Part shown: positions 16,276-25,432 of the stretch, one piece after another
How the letters are laid out: each line of letters begins with the position of its first letter
Position numbering within the stretch: position 1 is the stretch's first letter
Position numbers and translations under genes: made by a program
The notes under the pieces: generated by a model
What the model was told of the DNA's origin: nothing
The model's database searches: none
Seen by the model: the letters and a program-made list of their open reading frames with translations, nothing else
Origin: Anaerolineae bacterium
Lineage (GTDB): Bacteria > Chloroflexota > Anaerolineae > Aggregatilineales > Phototrophicaceae
NCBI GenBank assembly: GCA_022821805.1
Contig: JAJECX010000025.1
Coordinates: 62,001 to 126,000, forward strand
DNA length: 64,000 bases
Reading direction: 5' to 3'

Positions 16276-19205
16276 CAGTCATGCCCGTTGACATATCCGA
16301 GAAGAACTTCGAAGCTCAGATTGAACATGTCCTGCGCAATCGGCATGGCTATCACAAGCGCCTGCCCGAAGATTATGACCGCCATCTCTGCCTGATAGGG
16401 ACCGATGTCATCGACTTCATCCGCGGCACGCAGCCGGAAACCTGGCGCGCGCTGCAGGCGGTTTATCAAGATGACGCCGAAAGACGCTTCCTGCGCCGCC
16501 TGGCGAGCGAGATCGACAAACGCGGGACCCTCGCTGTCTTGCGCAGTGGCTTAAAAGACGCGGGCGTAACCATCAGGCTGGCCTACTTCGCGCCCGCCAC
16601 CTCGATGAATCCCGATTATCAGCGCCTGTACGAAGGCAATATCTTTTCCGTCTTGCGGCAGTTGCAGTACAAACCTGGCGCCAATCTCTCGCTCGATTTG
16701 GCGCTCTTCCTCAATGGCTTGCCCATCTTCACTGCCGAGCTCAAGAACAACTTCAACCGGCAGACCGCCCAACATGCCATGAGCCAGTATCAAAAGGATC
16801 GCGATCCAAAGGAGCCGCTATTCAAGTTTGGGCGCTGCCTGGCGCATTTCGCCGTCGATCCCGACCTGGTTTATGTGACTACGCGTCTGCGGGGCGGGGC
16901 GACCTTCTTCCTGCCCTTCAACAAAGGCAAATACGGCGGCGCGGGCAATCCGCCGGCGCAGGACAATTTCGCGGCGCACTATCTCTGGGAGGAAGTTTGG
17001 GCGACTGACAGCCTGCTCAACCTGCTGGAGCAATTTATCTACATCACCGATAAAGATGGCAAGAAAGAAATGATCTTCCCGCGTTATCATCAACTGGACG
17101 CGGTGCGGCGCTTGATCACCGATGCGCGGGAAAATGGCGCTGGGCAACGTTATCTGATCCAGCACAGCGCCGGCAGCGGCAAGAGCTACAGCATCGCCTG
17201 GCTGGCGCATCAGCTCGCAAACTTACACAACGCGCGCGACGAAAAAGTCTTCGATACGGTGGTGGTCATCACCGACCGGCGTGTGCTTGACCGGCAATTG
17301 CAGGCGGCAATAAGGCAATTCGAGCAGACCCGCGGCTTGGTGGAAAACATTGACCGTACCTCGAGGCAACTCAAGCAAGCGCTCGAAGACGGCAAGCAGA
17401 TCATCGTGACCACCTTGCAGAAGTTCCCTTATGTCGTCGATGCGATTGGCAAATTGCCGGGCAGCAAATTCGCCGTCATCGTGGACGAGGCGCACTCCTC
17501 GCAGAGCGGCGAGGGCGTCAAAAGCCTGAAAGCGACGCTTTCAGCCGGCGGACTAGAGAACGGGCAAAGCGAAGAAGACGACCCCGATCCGCCGACTTGG
17601 GAAGACCAAATTGTCGACTCCATGCGCGCGCGCAAGCAGGCGGACAATATCAGCATGTTCGCTTTCACCGCCACGCCCAAGAACAAGACCCTTGAACTCT
17701 TTGGCGAGCGCCGTCCCGCCGGCGGCTTTGAGGCATTCAGCCTGTACAGTATGCGCCAGGCGATTGAAGAACGTTTCATCCTCGACGTGTTGGAGAATTA
17801 CACCACCTACAAATCGTATTGGCGCCTGCTGAAAAGGATTGATGAGGACCCGGAATATCCCAGCGGCAAAGCCAAACGCCTCTTGACCAAATATGTCGAC
17901 GCCGATCCGGAAAGCATCGGCAAGAAGATCCAGATCATCGTCGAGCACTTTCACCAGCATGTCATGCCGCAGATCCGCAACAAAGCCAAAGCGATGATCG
18001 TGACGCGCTCGCGTTTGCACGCCGTCCGCTACACCCTTGAACTAAAGAAATATCTGAAGCAGCAGGGTTACGATTATGGGGCGCTGGTTGCCTTTTCCGA
18101 TAAGATAGACAACGGCGGGATTGAGTTCACCGAAGCGAAAATGAACGGTTTTCCCGAGTCGCAAACCGCGGGGAACTTCGACCGCGATGAGAATCGCTTC
18201 CTCGTCGTCGCCGAGAAGTTTCAGACCGGCTTCGACCAGCCCCTGCTCGCCGCCATGTACGTCGACAAGCCCTTGAAGGGCGTTCACGCTGTGCAAACCC
18301 TGTCCCGTCTGAACAGGATACACCCCGACAAAGCATCGACAATCGTGCTCGATTTCGCAAATCAAGCGCAGCATATCCAGGAAGCTTTTAAGCCCTACTA
18401 TGAGGCGACCATCCTCAGCGAAGGCACTGACCATAATCTGCTCTACGATCGCGAGCGCGCGCTCGCCGACTGCCATTTTTATTCTTCAAACGAAGTCGAT
18501 GAATTTGTCGCCGCCCTCTATTCAAAGCGAACAAAGCAGCAGGGGCTGCGCGCTCTACTGGGACCGGTGGTCGAGAGAGTGCAAGCAGCGGCAGAAGAGG
18601 AGCAAGCGGAGTTCCGCAGCGCCCTCACCGATTACATTCGCCTTTACGCTTTTCTGTCGCAGATCATTCCCTTTGAAGATGCGGAGCTCGAAAAGCTGTA
18701 CGAGTTCGCGCGCTATCTTCGGCGGCTTCTGCCCGCCGGTCGTGAGCAGCTACCAACCGAAATACTTGACAATATCGACATTGATTCCTATCGCCTGCGG
18801 CAAACAAGCGACGGCTCGCTGACGCCGGATCCACGCCTTGAAATGCTTGAGCCGATGCTGGAGAGTGAAAAATTCGGCGCAAGCGACGACCCGGTCGAGC
18901 CGCTCTCGGAGATAATCCAGTTTCTAAATGAGGTCTTTGGCGACGAATGGGAACAGGCTTACAGAACCGTAACAGAGGTCAAACAAGAGGTATCTCGGGA
19001 CCCAGGTGTTTCAACCGCTATCCGCATCAATCCGCCGGATAAGGCGCGCCCCACTGTAGATGACGCGGTGATAGCGGCCATAACGAAGAGATACAAGAGT
19101 CACTTTAAGTTCTTCAAACGCGTAAATGACGATCCCAATGTTAAGGGCTTTCTGCTCGACTGGCTCTTTGACGAGTTGCATCAGGGCATAAACGACGATT
19201 CCTAG
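16272..19205 (+). CDS. hsdR: Type I restriction-modification system, restriction (translocase-endonuclease) subunit
   Basis: 977 residues. The N-terminal nuclease domain contains D142 and the E-L-K element at 156-158, the PD-(D/E)XK type active site of HsdR. The SF2 helicase motor has a Walker A GSGKS near residue 300, DEAH near 405-408 (VDEAHSS), TATPK in motif III, and the later motif TLSRLNRIHP. The protein has the full length of the family. It overlaps hsdS by four bases (ATGA). The stop codon overlaps the stop of the convergent radical SAM gene. All three catalytic modules look intact, so the system is probably functional. Confidence 0.96.
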   Translation: MTVMPVDISEKNFEAQIEHVLRNRHGYHKRLPEDYDRHLCLIGTDVIDFIRGTQPETWRALQAVYQDDAERRFLRRLASEIDKRGTLAVLRSGLKDAGVTIRLAYFAPATSMNPDYQRLYEGNIFSVLRQLQYKPGANLSLDLALFLNGLPIFTAELKNNFNRQTAQHAMSQYQKDRDPKEPLFKFGRCLAHFAVDPDLVYVTTRLRGGATFFLPFNKGKYGGAGNPPAQDNFAAHYLWEEVWATDSLLNLLEQFIYITDKDGKKEMIFPRYHQLDAVRRLITDARENGAGQRYLIQHSAGSGKSYSIAWLAHQLANLHNARDEKVFDTVVVITDRRVLDRQLQAAIRQFEQTRGLVENIDRTSRQLKQALEDGKQIIVTTLQKFPYVVDAIGKLPGSKFAVIVDEAHSSQSGEGVKSLKATLSAGGLENGQSEEDDPDPPTWEDQIVDSMRARKQADNISMFAFTATPKNKTLELFGERRPAGGFEAFSLYSMRQAIEERFILDVLENYTTYKSYWRLLKRIDEDPEYPSGKAKRLLTKYVDADPESIGKKIQIIVEHFHQHVMPQIRNKAKAMIVTRSRLHAVRYTLELKKYLKQQGYDYGALVAFSDKIDNGGIEFTEAKMNGFPESQTAGNFDRDENRFLVVAEKFQTGFDQPLLAAMYVDKPLKGVHAVQTLSRLNRIHPDKASTIVLDFANQAQHIQEAFKPYYEATILSEGTDHNLLYDRERALADCHFYSSNEVDEFVAALYSKRTKQQGLRALLGPVVERVQAAAEEEQAEFRSALTDYIRLYAFLSQIIPFEDAELEKLYEFARYLRRLLPAGREQLPTEILDNIDIDSYRLRQTSDGSLTPDPRLEMLEPMLESEKFGASDDPVEPLSEIIQFLNEVFGDEWEQAYRTVTEVKQEVSRDPGVSTAIRINPPDKARPTVDDAVIAAITKRYKSHFKFFKRVNDDPNVKGFLLDWLFDELHQGINDDS

Positions 19206-20071
19206 CCTTTGCAAAGCTTCGCCGCCCCTTTCGTTCGCGCCGGAATCCCGGCAAAACCTTCCCCGCTCCAAGCCACGCCATCGTGATAGGCGCTCAACTG
19301 GTGATACAAACTGATGGCGATGTCATCATCGCGCCAGTCGTAGTCTGCGCTCGCCGCGAAGGGGCTCACCCCCGTGCGCGCCCCGCGGCTGCCATCGCCG
19401 ATGGCGAAGGTGTCGATGACGATGCGCTGGGCGCCCGTTTCCAGCAAGCGCTCGGCAAAAGCGTCGGAATAAGGCAAGCAGGGCGATACGGCGATTTGCG
19501 TCCGCAGGCCGCGCGCCACCGCCAGCTTGACGACGCGCAGGCGCCGTTCCACCTGCGACCTCGTGGGACCATAAGGGCTGTCATGGCGGTCGGTCTCGAT
19601 CGTCATGCCCAGCCAGGCGTAGGGTATCGCCGCGATCAAATCGAGGTCATCGACCACGGCGGGTCCCCGCGTTTGAATCAGCAGCAGGTCCAGATCATCA
19701 AAGCGGGCGAAGACTTCCAGACAGCGCCGCGTCAGCCGCAGTTTACGCTCGATCGGCTGGTATGGATCGGTGACCGGGCTCATGAAGATGCGCATCTCCG
19801 GACGATTCCGCGCGCGCGCCAGCTGCGCCGCCAACAATTCCGGCGCGTTCTCCTTGACGATCAGCGCATCGCCCCAAGCCTCGCCCTCGCGCCGCCCGAA
19901 ATGCCAGTTGGGCAGCATCTGCGCATAGCAGTAGGCGCCGCAATAGAGCTTGCCGTAGCCGCAGCCGGTCGCCCAGGATAGGCTGTGGGTGTAGGGGCGC
20001 TCGCCCGCCGTCAGGAAGCCGCGCTTCTGCGGTGTCAGGATGGATTTGGCTTGGATGCTTCGGATGTTCAT
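19202..20071 (-). CDS. Radical SAM protein, spore photoproduct lyase-like (SPL/COG1533 type)
   Basis: 289-residue radical SAM protein of the group often annotated as SPL family or Rv2578c-like. The cysteine cluster reads C37-x6-C44-x3-C48 (TGCGYGKLYCGAYCYAQ) instead of the canonical CX3CX2C. The region around IFMSPVTDPYQPIERKLRLT, with the following strand, is typical of this group, as are LIQTRGPAV and the MTIETD strand. The function is unknown; the relation to DNA repair is by fold only. It is convergent to hsdR with overlapping stops, and no partner gene is apparent. Start ATG 20071. Confidence 0.82.
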   Translation of the reverse strand: MNIRSIQAKSILTPQKRGFLTAGERPYTHSLSWATGCGYGKLYCGAYCYAQMLPNWHFGRREGEAWGDALIVKENAPELLAAQLARARNRPEMRIFMSPVTDPYQPIERKLRLTRRCLEVFARFDDLDLLLIQTRGPAVVDDLDLIAAIPYAWLGMTIETDRHDSPYGPTRSQVERRLRVVKLAVARGLRTQIAVSPCLPYSDAFAERLLETGAQRIVIDTFAIGDGSRGARTGVSPFAASADYDWRDDDIAISLYHQLSAYHDGVAWSGEGFAGIPARTKGAAKLCKG

Positions 20072-20192
20072 ACGCTACCAGAGTAAGAGCTGACGCGCTT
20101 ACAGGAATCGACCTCGCTCAATTCTCAACTTGAGTCTATGGTATCATAGGCGTTGCAGTCGCTCGTGTCGGCGGCGAATGGAGTGGGAGAAC

Positions 20193-20432
20193 ATGAAGCC
20201 TGAATCCTTCAAACTTACGTATGCGTTTGACAACGACTTCGTGATATTGAACTGGAAGCGCTTGGCTCATGCGCCAGACAACCTCATAGCCTCCAGATAC
20301 CCTGAAGTCGAAATGCGGTTCAACTTCCGTGATATTGCGAGGGATACCGTTATCGCGATGCTCCGCGATATGGATGTCCCAGATCCTGTGTCCAAATCAA
20401 TATTGACTTACATCGCCGCAAACGCCGCCTGA
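20193..20432 (+). CDS. Small protein of unknown function, first gene of a two-gene module
   Basis: 79 residues from ATG 20193, preceded by GGGAGA; a longer in-frame extension upstream to 20130 is Arg/Ser-rich and lacks a ribosome binding site. The protein is acidic to neutral, without a signal peptide or membrane segment, and ends in a helical segment (ARDTVIAMLRDMDVPD). I do not recognise the family. It stops one base before the next start, so the two genes are surely coupled. GC is clearly lower than in the flanking genes, consistent with recent acquisition beside the RM locus. An antitoxin or immunity role is conceivable but only inferred. Confidence 0.55.
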   Translation: MKPESFKLTYAFDNDFVILNWKRLAHAPDNLIASRYPEVEMRFNFRDIARDTVIAMLRDMDVPDPVSKSILTYIAANAA

Positions 20433-20433
20433 C

Positions 20434-20958
20434 ATGCATTACGAATATATCATACAGAATCGCCGCCGGTCTGAATGGGTAGCTGGCCAAGCAGTTGCGC
20501 AAATGCTCCTCACTACTACGGGAGATTCCGATGGAGTTCCGTATCTGCCCGTACATGGTGACCCAATCTTGGCGCAACTCGACGAATATGAGCTGATCTG
20601 TTATTTTGTCTTTACATTAAGTAGCTGGTGGGAAATTCCTCTTATCGACCGCATCAATTCCAACAGAGAAGACAACAATTTTGCCATCCTAATGGACATT
20701 AATCCTGCGCCCGAAACCTTGTATCGTCTTAGCCATCGGGAGCGCGCCGCTCCACAGAATCGGTACAAGGCGGGCTTGAAAATAATATTTGAAAGTATCG
20801 ACCCAGCAACTGCGGATGCCATGTATAGTCTGCTCAGAAATGGATTTGGGCACAATCTCTTCGGAAGAGAACCTGGCAAGATTAGATTCGACAATTCCTT
20901 CGATTGTCCGCCCCTGATGATGACAATAATGTGCTGCTCGTGCCTCCTGTACGACTAG
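20434..20958 (+). CDS. Unknown protein with HEPN-like RX4H motif, apparently frameshifted near its end
   Basis: 174 residues in the main frame. A C-terminal helix pair holds LRNGFGHNLF, which has the spacing of the HEPN RNase motif (R, four residues, H); this is a weak motif and the family assignment is tentative. After DCPP the frame runs into an unnatural Cys/Met-rich tail, while the other frame continues as DDDNNVLLVPPVRLAISMIN and onward to TAA 21063-21065, a plausible C-terminus. A missing C in the run CCCC at 20911-20914 would join them. The gene may therefore be a pseudogene, a sequencing error, or use minus-one frameshifting. Low GC, as in its partner. Confidence 0.5.
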   Translation: MHYEYIIQNRRRSEWVAGQAVAQMLLTTTGDSDGVPYLPVHGDPILAQLDEYELICYFVFTLSSWWEIPLIDRINSNREDNNFAILMDINPAPETLYRLSHRERAAPQNRYKAGLKIIFESIDPATADAMYSLLRNGFGHNLFGREPGKIRFDNSFDCPPLMMTIMCCSCLLYD

Positions 20959-21239
20959 CCATTTCTATGATAAATGCATTTCTCGCAAGGATTGTCAGAT
21001 TGCTGCTATTCCCATTGGCCGAAGACATGCGGATATTCAAGGCTTACATGACTGGCAGCGCATAATCCGCAGTCGCGACGTTTGCGACCACACAGTCGCT
21101 CGATCCCCGCCCTACCCTGCTACACTCGCCTAATGACTGCCTGCGTCCGCTCCCCAAAGACGCGCCGTGACGAACATCCCGCCATTCATTTGCGGTTTTC
21201 GCGCGAATCCGTTCACATTGCCGCAAATCGAATGCCCCC

Positions 21240-21267
21240 TCGACATACGCCAGACACTGTGTATAAT
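21240..21267 (+). promoter_or_regulatory. Promoter of rpmB
   Basis: TCGACA at 21240-21245 (one mismatch to TTGACA) and a perfect TATAAT at 21262-21267, spacer 16 bases, 33 bases before the rpmB start. Good sigma-70 type promoter in a GC-rich background. Confidence 0.7.
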
Positions 21268-21299
21268 TCGTCGCCGATATTGATAACGGGAGCCACACC

Positions 21300-21539
21300 A
21301 TGCCCGGCAAACGCAAAATCACCGGTACCAAGCCGCTCTTCGGCCAATCGCGCAGTAAAGCCTTCAACACCGTCAAGCGCCAATTCAAGCCGAACCTGCA
21401 GAATAAACGCATCTACGTGCCCGAGCTCGATCGCTGGGTGCGCGTCAAAATCACGGCGAAGGAAATCAAGACCATCGACAAGATCGGCTTCATGGAATTC
21501 CTCAAGCGCCGAAATATCCCGCTCAAGCAGTTGCTATAG
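21300..21539 (+). CDS. rpmB: 50S ribosomal protein L28
   Basis: 79-residue basic protein of the L28 family: KRKITGTKPLFGQSRSKAFN, then KRQFKPNLQNKRIYVPELDR and a C-terminal helix FMEFLKRRNI. It binds 23S rRNA in the large subunit. The N-terminal zinc-binding cysteines of some L28 proteins are absent (a C-minus form). It is monocistronic with its own promoter, and followed by a hairpin element at 21553 that may help terminate transcription. Confidence 0.92.
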   Translation: MPGKRKITGTKPLFGQSRSKAFNTVKRQFKPNLQNKRIYVPELDRWVRVKITAKEIKTIDKIGFMEFLKRRNIPLKQLL

Positions 21540-21552
21540 CCGAGCGATTATG

Positions 21553-21607
21553 ATTGTAGGGGCGACCGGCGGGCAGTGTCTACGCGCCCTATTAGGTCGC
21601 CCGCAAT
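21553..21607. repeat. Dispersed hairpin element with the CAGTGTCTACGCG core
   Basis: Outer arms ATTGTAGGGGCGACC and GGTCGCCCGCAAT are near-perfect inverted copies. The interior is CGGCGGGCAGTGTCTACGCG followed by CCCTATTA. The same interior recurs at 46681 and, in part, at 6611, 48851 and 55516. It lies directly behind rpmB. The size and folding resemble REP/MITE-type intergenic elements; no transposase is present. Confidence 0.75.
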
Positions 21608-21628
21608 TCGCTACCAGTTCGGCTGTCA

Positions 21629-22333
21629 ATGAACCCCCACCACCAAGCCATCCTGCGCCAAATTCGGTCCGCCATCCCGGGCCGCGGCGATGTCACGCAG
21701 CGCCCCGAACACCTGGGCACGAAACGCCTTTGGTATGGGCTCAAGAACGAGCAAAGCCGCGCGATCATTCTCGATTTCATCGCCGCGCACAAAGACCTCA
21801 GCTACGAAGACTGGTTGGTGCTGATCGACGCGCTTTATCATGGCGAATCCTACGAAGAACGCTGCGCGCCGCGGACGCTCTTCCGCAAGTTTCCGCGCTA
21901 CCGCCGTCAACTGCCGCTCTCGCAATTGGCTGCCTGGCTCGGCTGCCTGAACGGCTGGGCTGAAGTCGACAGCGCCTGCCAGACCGTTTTCAGCGATAAA
22001 GACCTGTTGGCGGATTGGAGCGGCTGGTCCGCCCTGCTTGATTCTCTCGCCGGCGACGCCAACGTGAACAAGCGCCGCGCCGCCCTCGTCTTGCTGACCG
22101 CGCCCATCTCGCAGACGGACGACGCCCGCATCCTTCACTTGTCACTTGAGCTGATTGATCGCCTCAAGAGCGAAAAGGACGGGCGCATCACCAAGGCGAT
22201 CTCCTGGCTCCTGCGCAAGGGCATCAAACAGCACCGCGAAGCGATTGCCGCCTATATCGACGCGAATGCCACTGACCTGCCCGCCATCGCCCTGCGTGAA
22301 ACGCGCCGGAAGCTGGCCACCGGCAAGAAATAG
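21629..22333 (+). CDS. DNA alkylation repair protein, AlkD-like HEAT-repeat family
   Basis: 234 residues, helical. Features that fit the AlkC/AlkD superfamily are an early YGLKNEQSRAIILDF region, GWAEVDSACQTVF (the conserved W..vD segment), and the C-terminal signature KAISWLLRKGIKQHREAIAA followed by AIALRETRRKL. Characterised AlkD proteins are DNA glycosylases that excise bulky or positively charged alkylated bases. Without a structural model the catalytic Asp cannot be confirmed; the Asp of EVDSAC is the likely candidate. It is followed two bases later by the convergent PPK2 gene. It begins immediately after the dispersed hairpin element and may be transcribed from within or through it. 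Confidence 0.75.
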   Translation: MNPHHQAILRQIRSAIPGRGDVTQRPEHLGTKRLWYGLKNEQSRAIILDFIAAHKDLSYEDWLVLIDALYHGESYEERCAPRTLFRKFPRYRRQLPLSQLAAWLGCLNGWAEVDSACQTVFSDKDLLADWSGWSALLDSLAGDANVNKRRAALVLLTAPISQTDDARILHLSLELIDRLKSEKDGRITKAISWLLRKGIKQHREAIAAYIDANATDLPAIALRETRRKLATGKK

Positions 22334-22334
22334 A

Positions 22335-23168
22335 TCACCCGCGCGCCATATCGGCGTAGTAATCTTTCACCAGATAATGCGTATCGCGCGGTGGTCGCGA
22401 CATGTATTCTTCCTGTGGCGGCACATCCGGCAGCTTCGTCGGTCCCGGGATCACGTTCTCGTAGGGGATCGCGTCCAGCATATCGCGAATCACGTTGAGA
22501 CGCAGGCGCCGCTTGTCGTTCGAGTTCACCTGCCGCCAGCGGCATTCTGGTATATCGGTGTGCTCGATCATCGCGTCTTTCGCCCGCGAGTATTCTACCC
22601 AGCGGTTGCGCCCCTCGATATCTATCGGGCTGAGCTTCCAGCGGCGCGCCGGGTTGGCCGCTCGCTCCTGGAAACGGCGCTCCTGCTCGTCATCATCCAC
22701 CGACAGCCAGTATTTCAGCAAGATGATCCCGTCATGGATCAGCAGTCGCTCGAAATTCGGCGCATCGCGCAGGAAGTCCCAGTATTCGCGGTCGCTGCAA
22801 AAGCCCATCACCCGCTCGACAGTGGCGCGGTTATACCAGCTGCGGTCGAAGAGCACGATCTCGCCAGCCGCCGGCAAATGCGTGACATAACGCTGGAAAT
22901 ACCACTGCGTCTGTTCGCGATCCGATGGCTTGCCAAGCGCAACCAGCCGAATGTCGCGCGGCTGCAGCGGCGCCATGATTCGCTTGATCGTGCCCCCCTT
23001 CCCGGCCGCGTCGCGCCCGTCAAAGGTGATCATGACGCGCATATCGTTGTGCTTGATCCAGTATTGCCACTTGACCAACTCAAACTGCAATCGAACCAAT
23101 TCCTCTTCGTAAAACTTTCGCTTCAGCCGTGGAGGGCGGTCAGCTTTGGCTCTCTTCTTCTTCGCCAT
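22335..23168 (-). CDS. Polyphosphate kinase 2 family protein
   Basis: 277-residue PPK2. Walker A is DGRDAAGKGG (near residue 50), and Walker B/lid elements are VLFDRSWYNRA and FCSDREYWDFL. The family moves phosphate between polyphosphate and nucleoside di- or monophosphates; the short single-domain form fits class I or III, and substrate class cannot be settled by eye. The basic N-terminus (KKKRAKADRPPRLKRK) is common in the family. A ribosome binding site (GGAG) precedes ATG 23168. Convergent with the AlkD-like gene and divergent from the sulfotransferase gene. Confidence 0.93.
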   Translation of the reverse strand: MAKKKRAKADRPPRLKRKFYEEELVRLQFELVKWQYWIKHNDMRVMITFDGRDAAGKGGTIKRIMAPLQPRDIRLVALGKPSDREQTQWYFQRYVTHLPAAGEIVLFDRSWYNRATVERVMGFCSDREYWDFLRDAPNFERLLIHDGIILLKYWLSVDDDEQERRFQERAANPARRWKLSPIDIEGRNRWVEYSRAKDAMIEHTDIPECRWRQVNSNDKRRLRLNVIRDMLDAIPYENVIPGPTKLPDVPPQEEYMSRPPRDTHYLVKDYYADMARG

Positions 23169-23361
23169 AGGACGCTCCAGTAACTCGCTCTATGCCTTTG
23201 TATCTATAAGAGTAACAAATTTTCCTGGCGGTTGGCACAATCTTGGAAGGTCGGCGACTCTCCCGACAGGACTGCGTCCAAGACCTTTCCAACGGGCTAC
23301 CGACTCCAGCAATCTATACTATAATCCACTGGTATCGACTTCAGGGACATCGCAACAGCTT

Positions 23362-24342
23362 ATGGCGCATCCAGCGGGCGCGTTTCGTTCCGCCAGCCTT
23401 GGCGGCAGAGCCAAGCCGAATTTCTTCATCGTTGGCGCGCCAAAATGCGGCACGACTTCCCTGCACGAATATCTGCAGCGCCATCCCGATGTTTTCATGC
23501 CCTTCTTCAAGGAGCCGCATTTCTTCGGTTCTGATCTGGAGGGCTCGCGCTTTCGCCAGTTCCGCGGCAAGCCCGACCGGTATCTGAAGCTCTTTCGCGA
23601 TGCTCGCGGCGAAGCGCGCGTCGGCGAGTCATCGCCCTGGTATTTGGCCAGCGGTCGCGCCGCGGAAGAAATCCAAGACTACGATCCGACAGCGAAAATC
23701 ATCATCATGCTTCGCAACCCGATCGATATGATGTACTCGATGTGGTCGCAATTTCGCTACAGCGGCAATGAGCAGATCGAAAGCTTTGAGGAGGCGTTGG
23801 CGGCCGAGGCGGATCGGCGAGCGGGAAGGCGAATTCGGCGCGCCGCCCACTGCATCACGGGCTTGTACTACCGGAAAATGGCTCGCTTCGCCGAGCAAGT
23901 GCCGCGCTATTTCGACCGCTTCGGCAGAGAAAACGTACTGGTCATCATTTTCGACGATTTCCGCGCCGATACGCCGGCTGCATTCCGCGCCGTTGTTGAC
24001 TTCCTCGAAGTGGACAGCGACTACAATATCGCCTTTGACATCCGCAATCCAAACAAAGAAGTGCGCCTTGAGTGGCTGCAAAAGCTAATCGTCGGCAGTG
24101 GATTCTCGTTGATGCTGCTGAAAGATCAGCTGACCTACCTGGCAACGACGCATTCCCTCATGCCCTACGCTTACCGGACACGCGCGGTGCAAGGCGTAAT
24201 CGCCGTATATACCAAGTACGAAAGACGGTCGCCCTTAACAGCCGAGCTGCGCCGACGCCTTGCAAGCGAGCTAGAAGGCGAGATCGACGCGCTTAGCGCC
24301 TTGCTGGATCGCGACCTGTCGCATTGGCATCAACTGGACTGA
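23362..24342 (+). CDS. PAPS-dependent sulfotransferase
   Basis: 326 residues from ATG 23362. The 5'-phosphosulfate loop is VGAPKCGTTSLHEYL (near residue 30), the 3'-phosphate site is RNPIDMMYSMWSQ, and FKEPHFF is also typical of bacterial and heparan-type sulfotransferases. The open frame extends upstream to 23146 but that part overlaps the PPK2 start region and is not conserved-looking. A TATAAT at 23320-23325 lies 37 bases before the ATG. Substrate (carbohydrate or other hydroxyl) unknown. The next gene, a flippase-like membrane protein, starts eight bases later, suggesting sulfated surface glycoconjugate assembly. Confidence 0.9.
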   Translation: MAHPAGAFRSASLGGRAKPNFFIVGAPKCGTTSLHEYLQRHPDVFMPFFKEPHFFGSDLEGSRFRQFRGKPDRYLKLFRDARGEARVGESSPWYLASGRAAEEIQDYDPTAKIIIMLRNPIDMMYSMWSQFRYSGNEQIESFEEALAAEADRRAGRRIRRAAHCITGLYYRKMARFAEQVPRYFDRFGRENVLVIIFDDFRADTPAAFRAVVDFLEVDSDYNIAFDIRNPNKEVRLEWLQKLIVGSGFSLMLLKDQLTYLATTHSLMPYAYRTRAVQGVIAVYTKYERRSPLTAELRRRLASELEGEIDALSALLDRDLSHWHQLD

Positions 24343-24349
24343 GCGCCAC

Positions 24350-25405
24350 ATGGCAGACGGCAGCGCAAGCAGTATGGACGCAAAGGATTCAATCGCGAAA
24401 CGCCGGCAGTTGCTGATTCGCATCGCCAGCGTAGTGATCACGGTCGTGCTCTTGACTGATTTGGTCGGGAGGGTGCACTGGGCGGACTTCGACCAGTTGC
24501 TCGCGCGCGTTGTCCTTACCGGCTGGATTGGGGCGCTTCTGGCTTATCTGGCGCTGAACTTGTTTCGCGCCCTGCGTTTTCGCATCTTGCTCGACAAGCG
24601 CGATTCGCCCTGGCGCATTCTGATACCCATCACGCTTTATCACAATTTTCTGGTGCGCGTGCTGCCATTCAAACTGGGCGAGTTGTCTTATGTCGTCTTA
24701 CTGCGCTCAAGGCTGAATTACTCGATGGAAGAAGGTGTTAGCAGCCTCTTCGGCGCCCGTGTATTAGAGCTGCTCATCATCATTATGGTGGCCGCCGCCA
24801 GTATACTGGCGAGCGCCGAGCAACTGGCGGCGCAACGCGATGAGCTTCTGCTTGTCATCGCGGTCATATTCATCGTAAGTATAGTCGCGCTCTATTTTGG
24901 GGGCCAAGTCATCAGAACCCTGCTTAAACCATTGCGGCCGCTGCTTCAAGCCGCAAACGGGCGGCGCGACGGATTCGCGGAACGGGTGATTTCTCGCTTG
25001 CGGCATCTCGCCGATGAAATGGATCGCATCCGCCAGCCGCGTCTTTTCCTGGGGGCGCTCTTCACCACTTGTTTCACCTACTCGTCATCATTCCTTACCA
25101 ATTACATTCTGCTGCGCGCTTTAGGCGTCGATGTGGATTTGCCAGCCTTCATCGCTATAATCAGCCTCGGCATGTTTGGATCCGCCATTCCCTTTTCAGT
25201 TAGCGGATTCGGCGTAGTGGAGGGAGCTTGGCGTTTCGGTCTGATGCAATTTGCCGGTATGCCCGATGCCGATGCGACCGCCACCGGCTTTCTGCTCCAT
25301 GGCTTTCAAATCTTCGCCGCCGCGCTTTATGGCTTGCTCGGCTATCTTCTGATTCAATTGAGCCCGCCGCTGCCAACTAGCGGCAATCCGAACGAGAAAA
25401 TGTAA
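24350..25405 (+). CDS. Lysylphosphatidylglycerol synthase TM region/UPF0104 flippase-like membrane protein
   Basis: 351 residues with seven to eight hydrophobic segments. The YHNFLVRVLPFKLGELSYVV segment near residue 105 (the R..P.r.GE.. signature), and SVSGFGVVEGAWRFG near the C-terminus are the hallmark motifs of this family, which includes the flippase part of MprF and AglD-like proteins. No synthase domain is present, so it does not aminoacylate lipids by itself. It follows the sulfotransferase by eight bases and is likely co-transcribed; a role in lipid-linked glycan export is inferred. Confidence 0.85.
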   Translation: MADGSASSMDAKDSIAKRRQLLIRIASVVITVVLLTDLVGRVHWADFDQLLARVVLTGWIGALLAYLALNLFRALRFRILLDKRDSPWRILIPITLYHNFLVRVLPFKLGELSYVVLLRSRLNYSMEEGVSSLFGARVLELLIIIMVAAASILASAEQLAAQRDELLLVIAVIFIVSIVALYFGGQVIRTLLKPLRPLLQAANGRRDGFAERVISRLRHLADEMDRIRQPRLFLGALFTTCFTYSSSFLTNYILLRALGVDVDLPAFIAIISLGMFGSAIPFSVSGFGVVEGAWRFGLMQFAGMPDADATATGFLLHGFQIFAAALYGLLGYLLIQLSPPLPTSGNPNEKM

Positions 25406-25432
25406 CAGATTGTTCAATCAAAGGAACAGAAC

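Noticed and set aside
21082-21963. Open frame of 293 codons across rpmB
   Set aside because: Overlaps rpmB and the AlkD-like gene in another frame; Ser/Arg/Pro-rich and without motifs.
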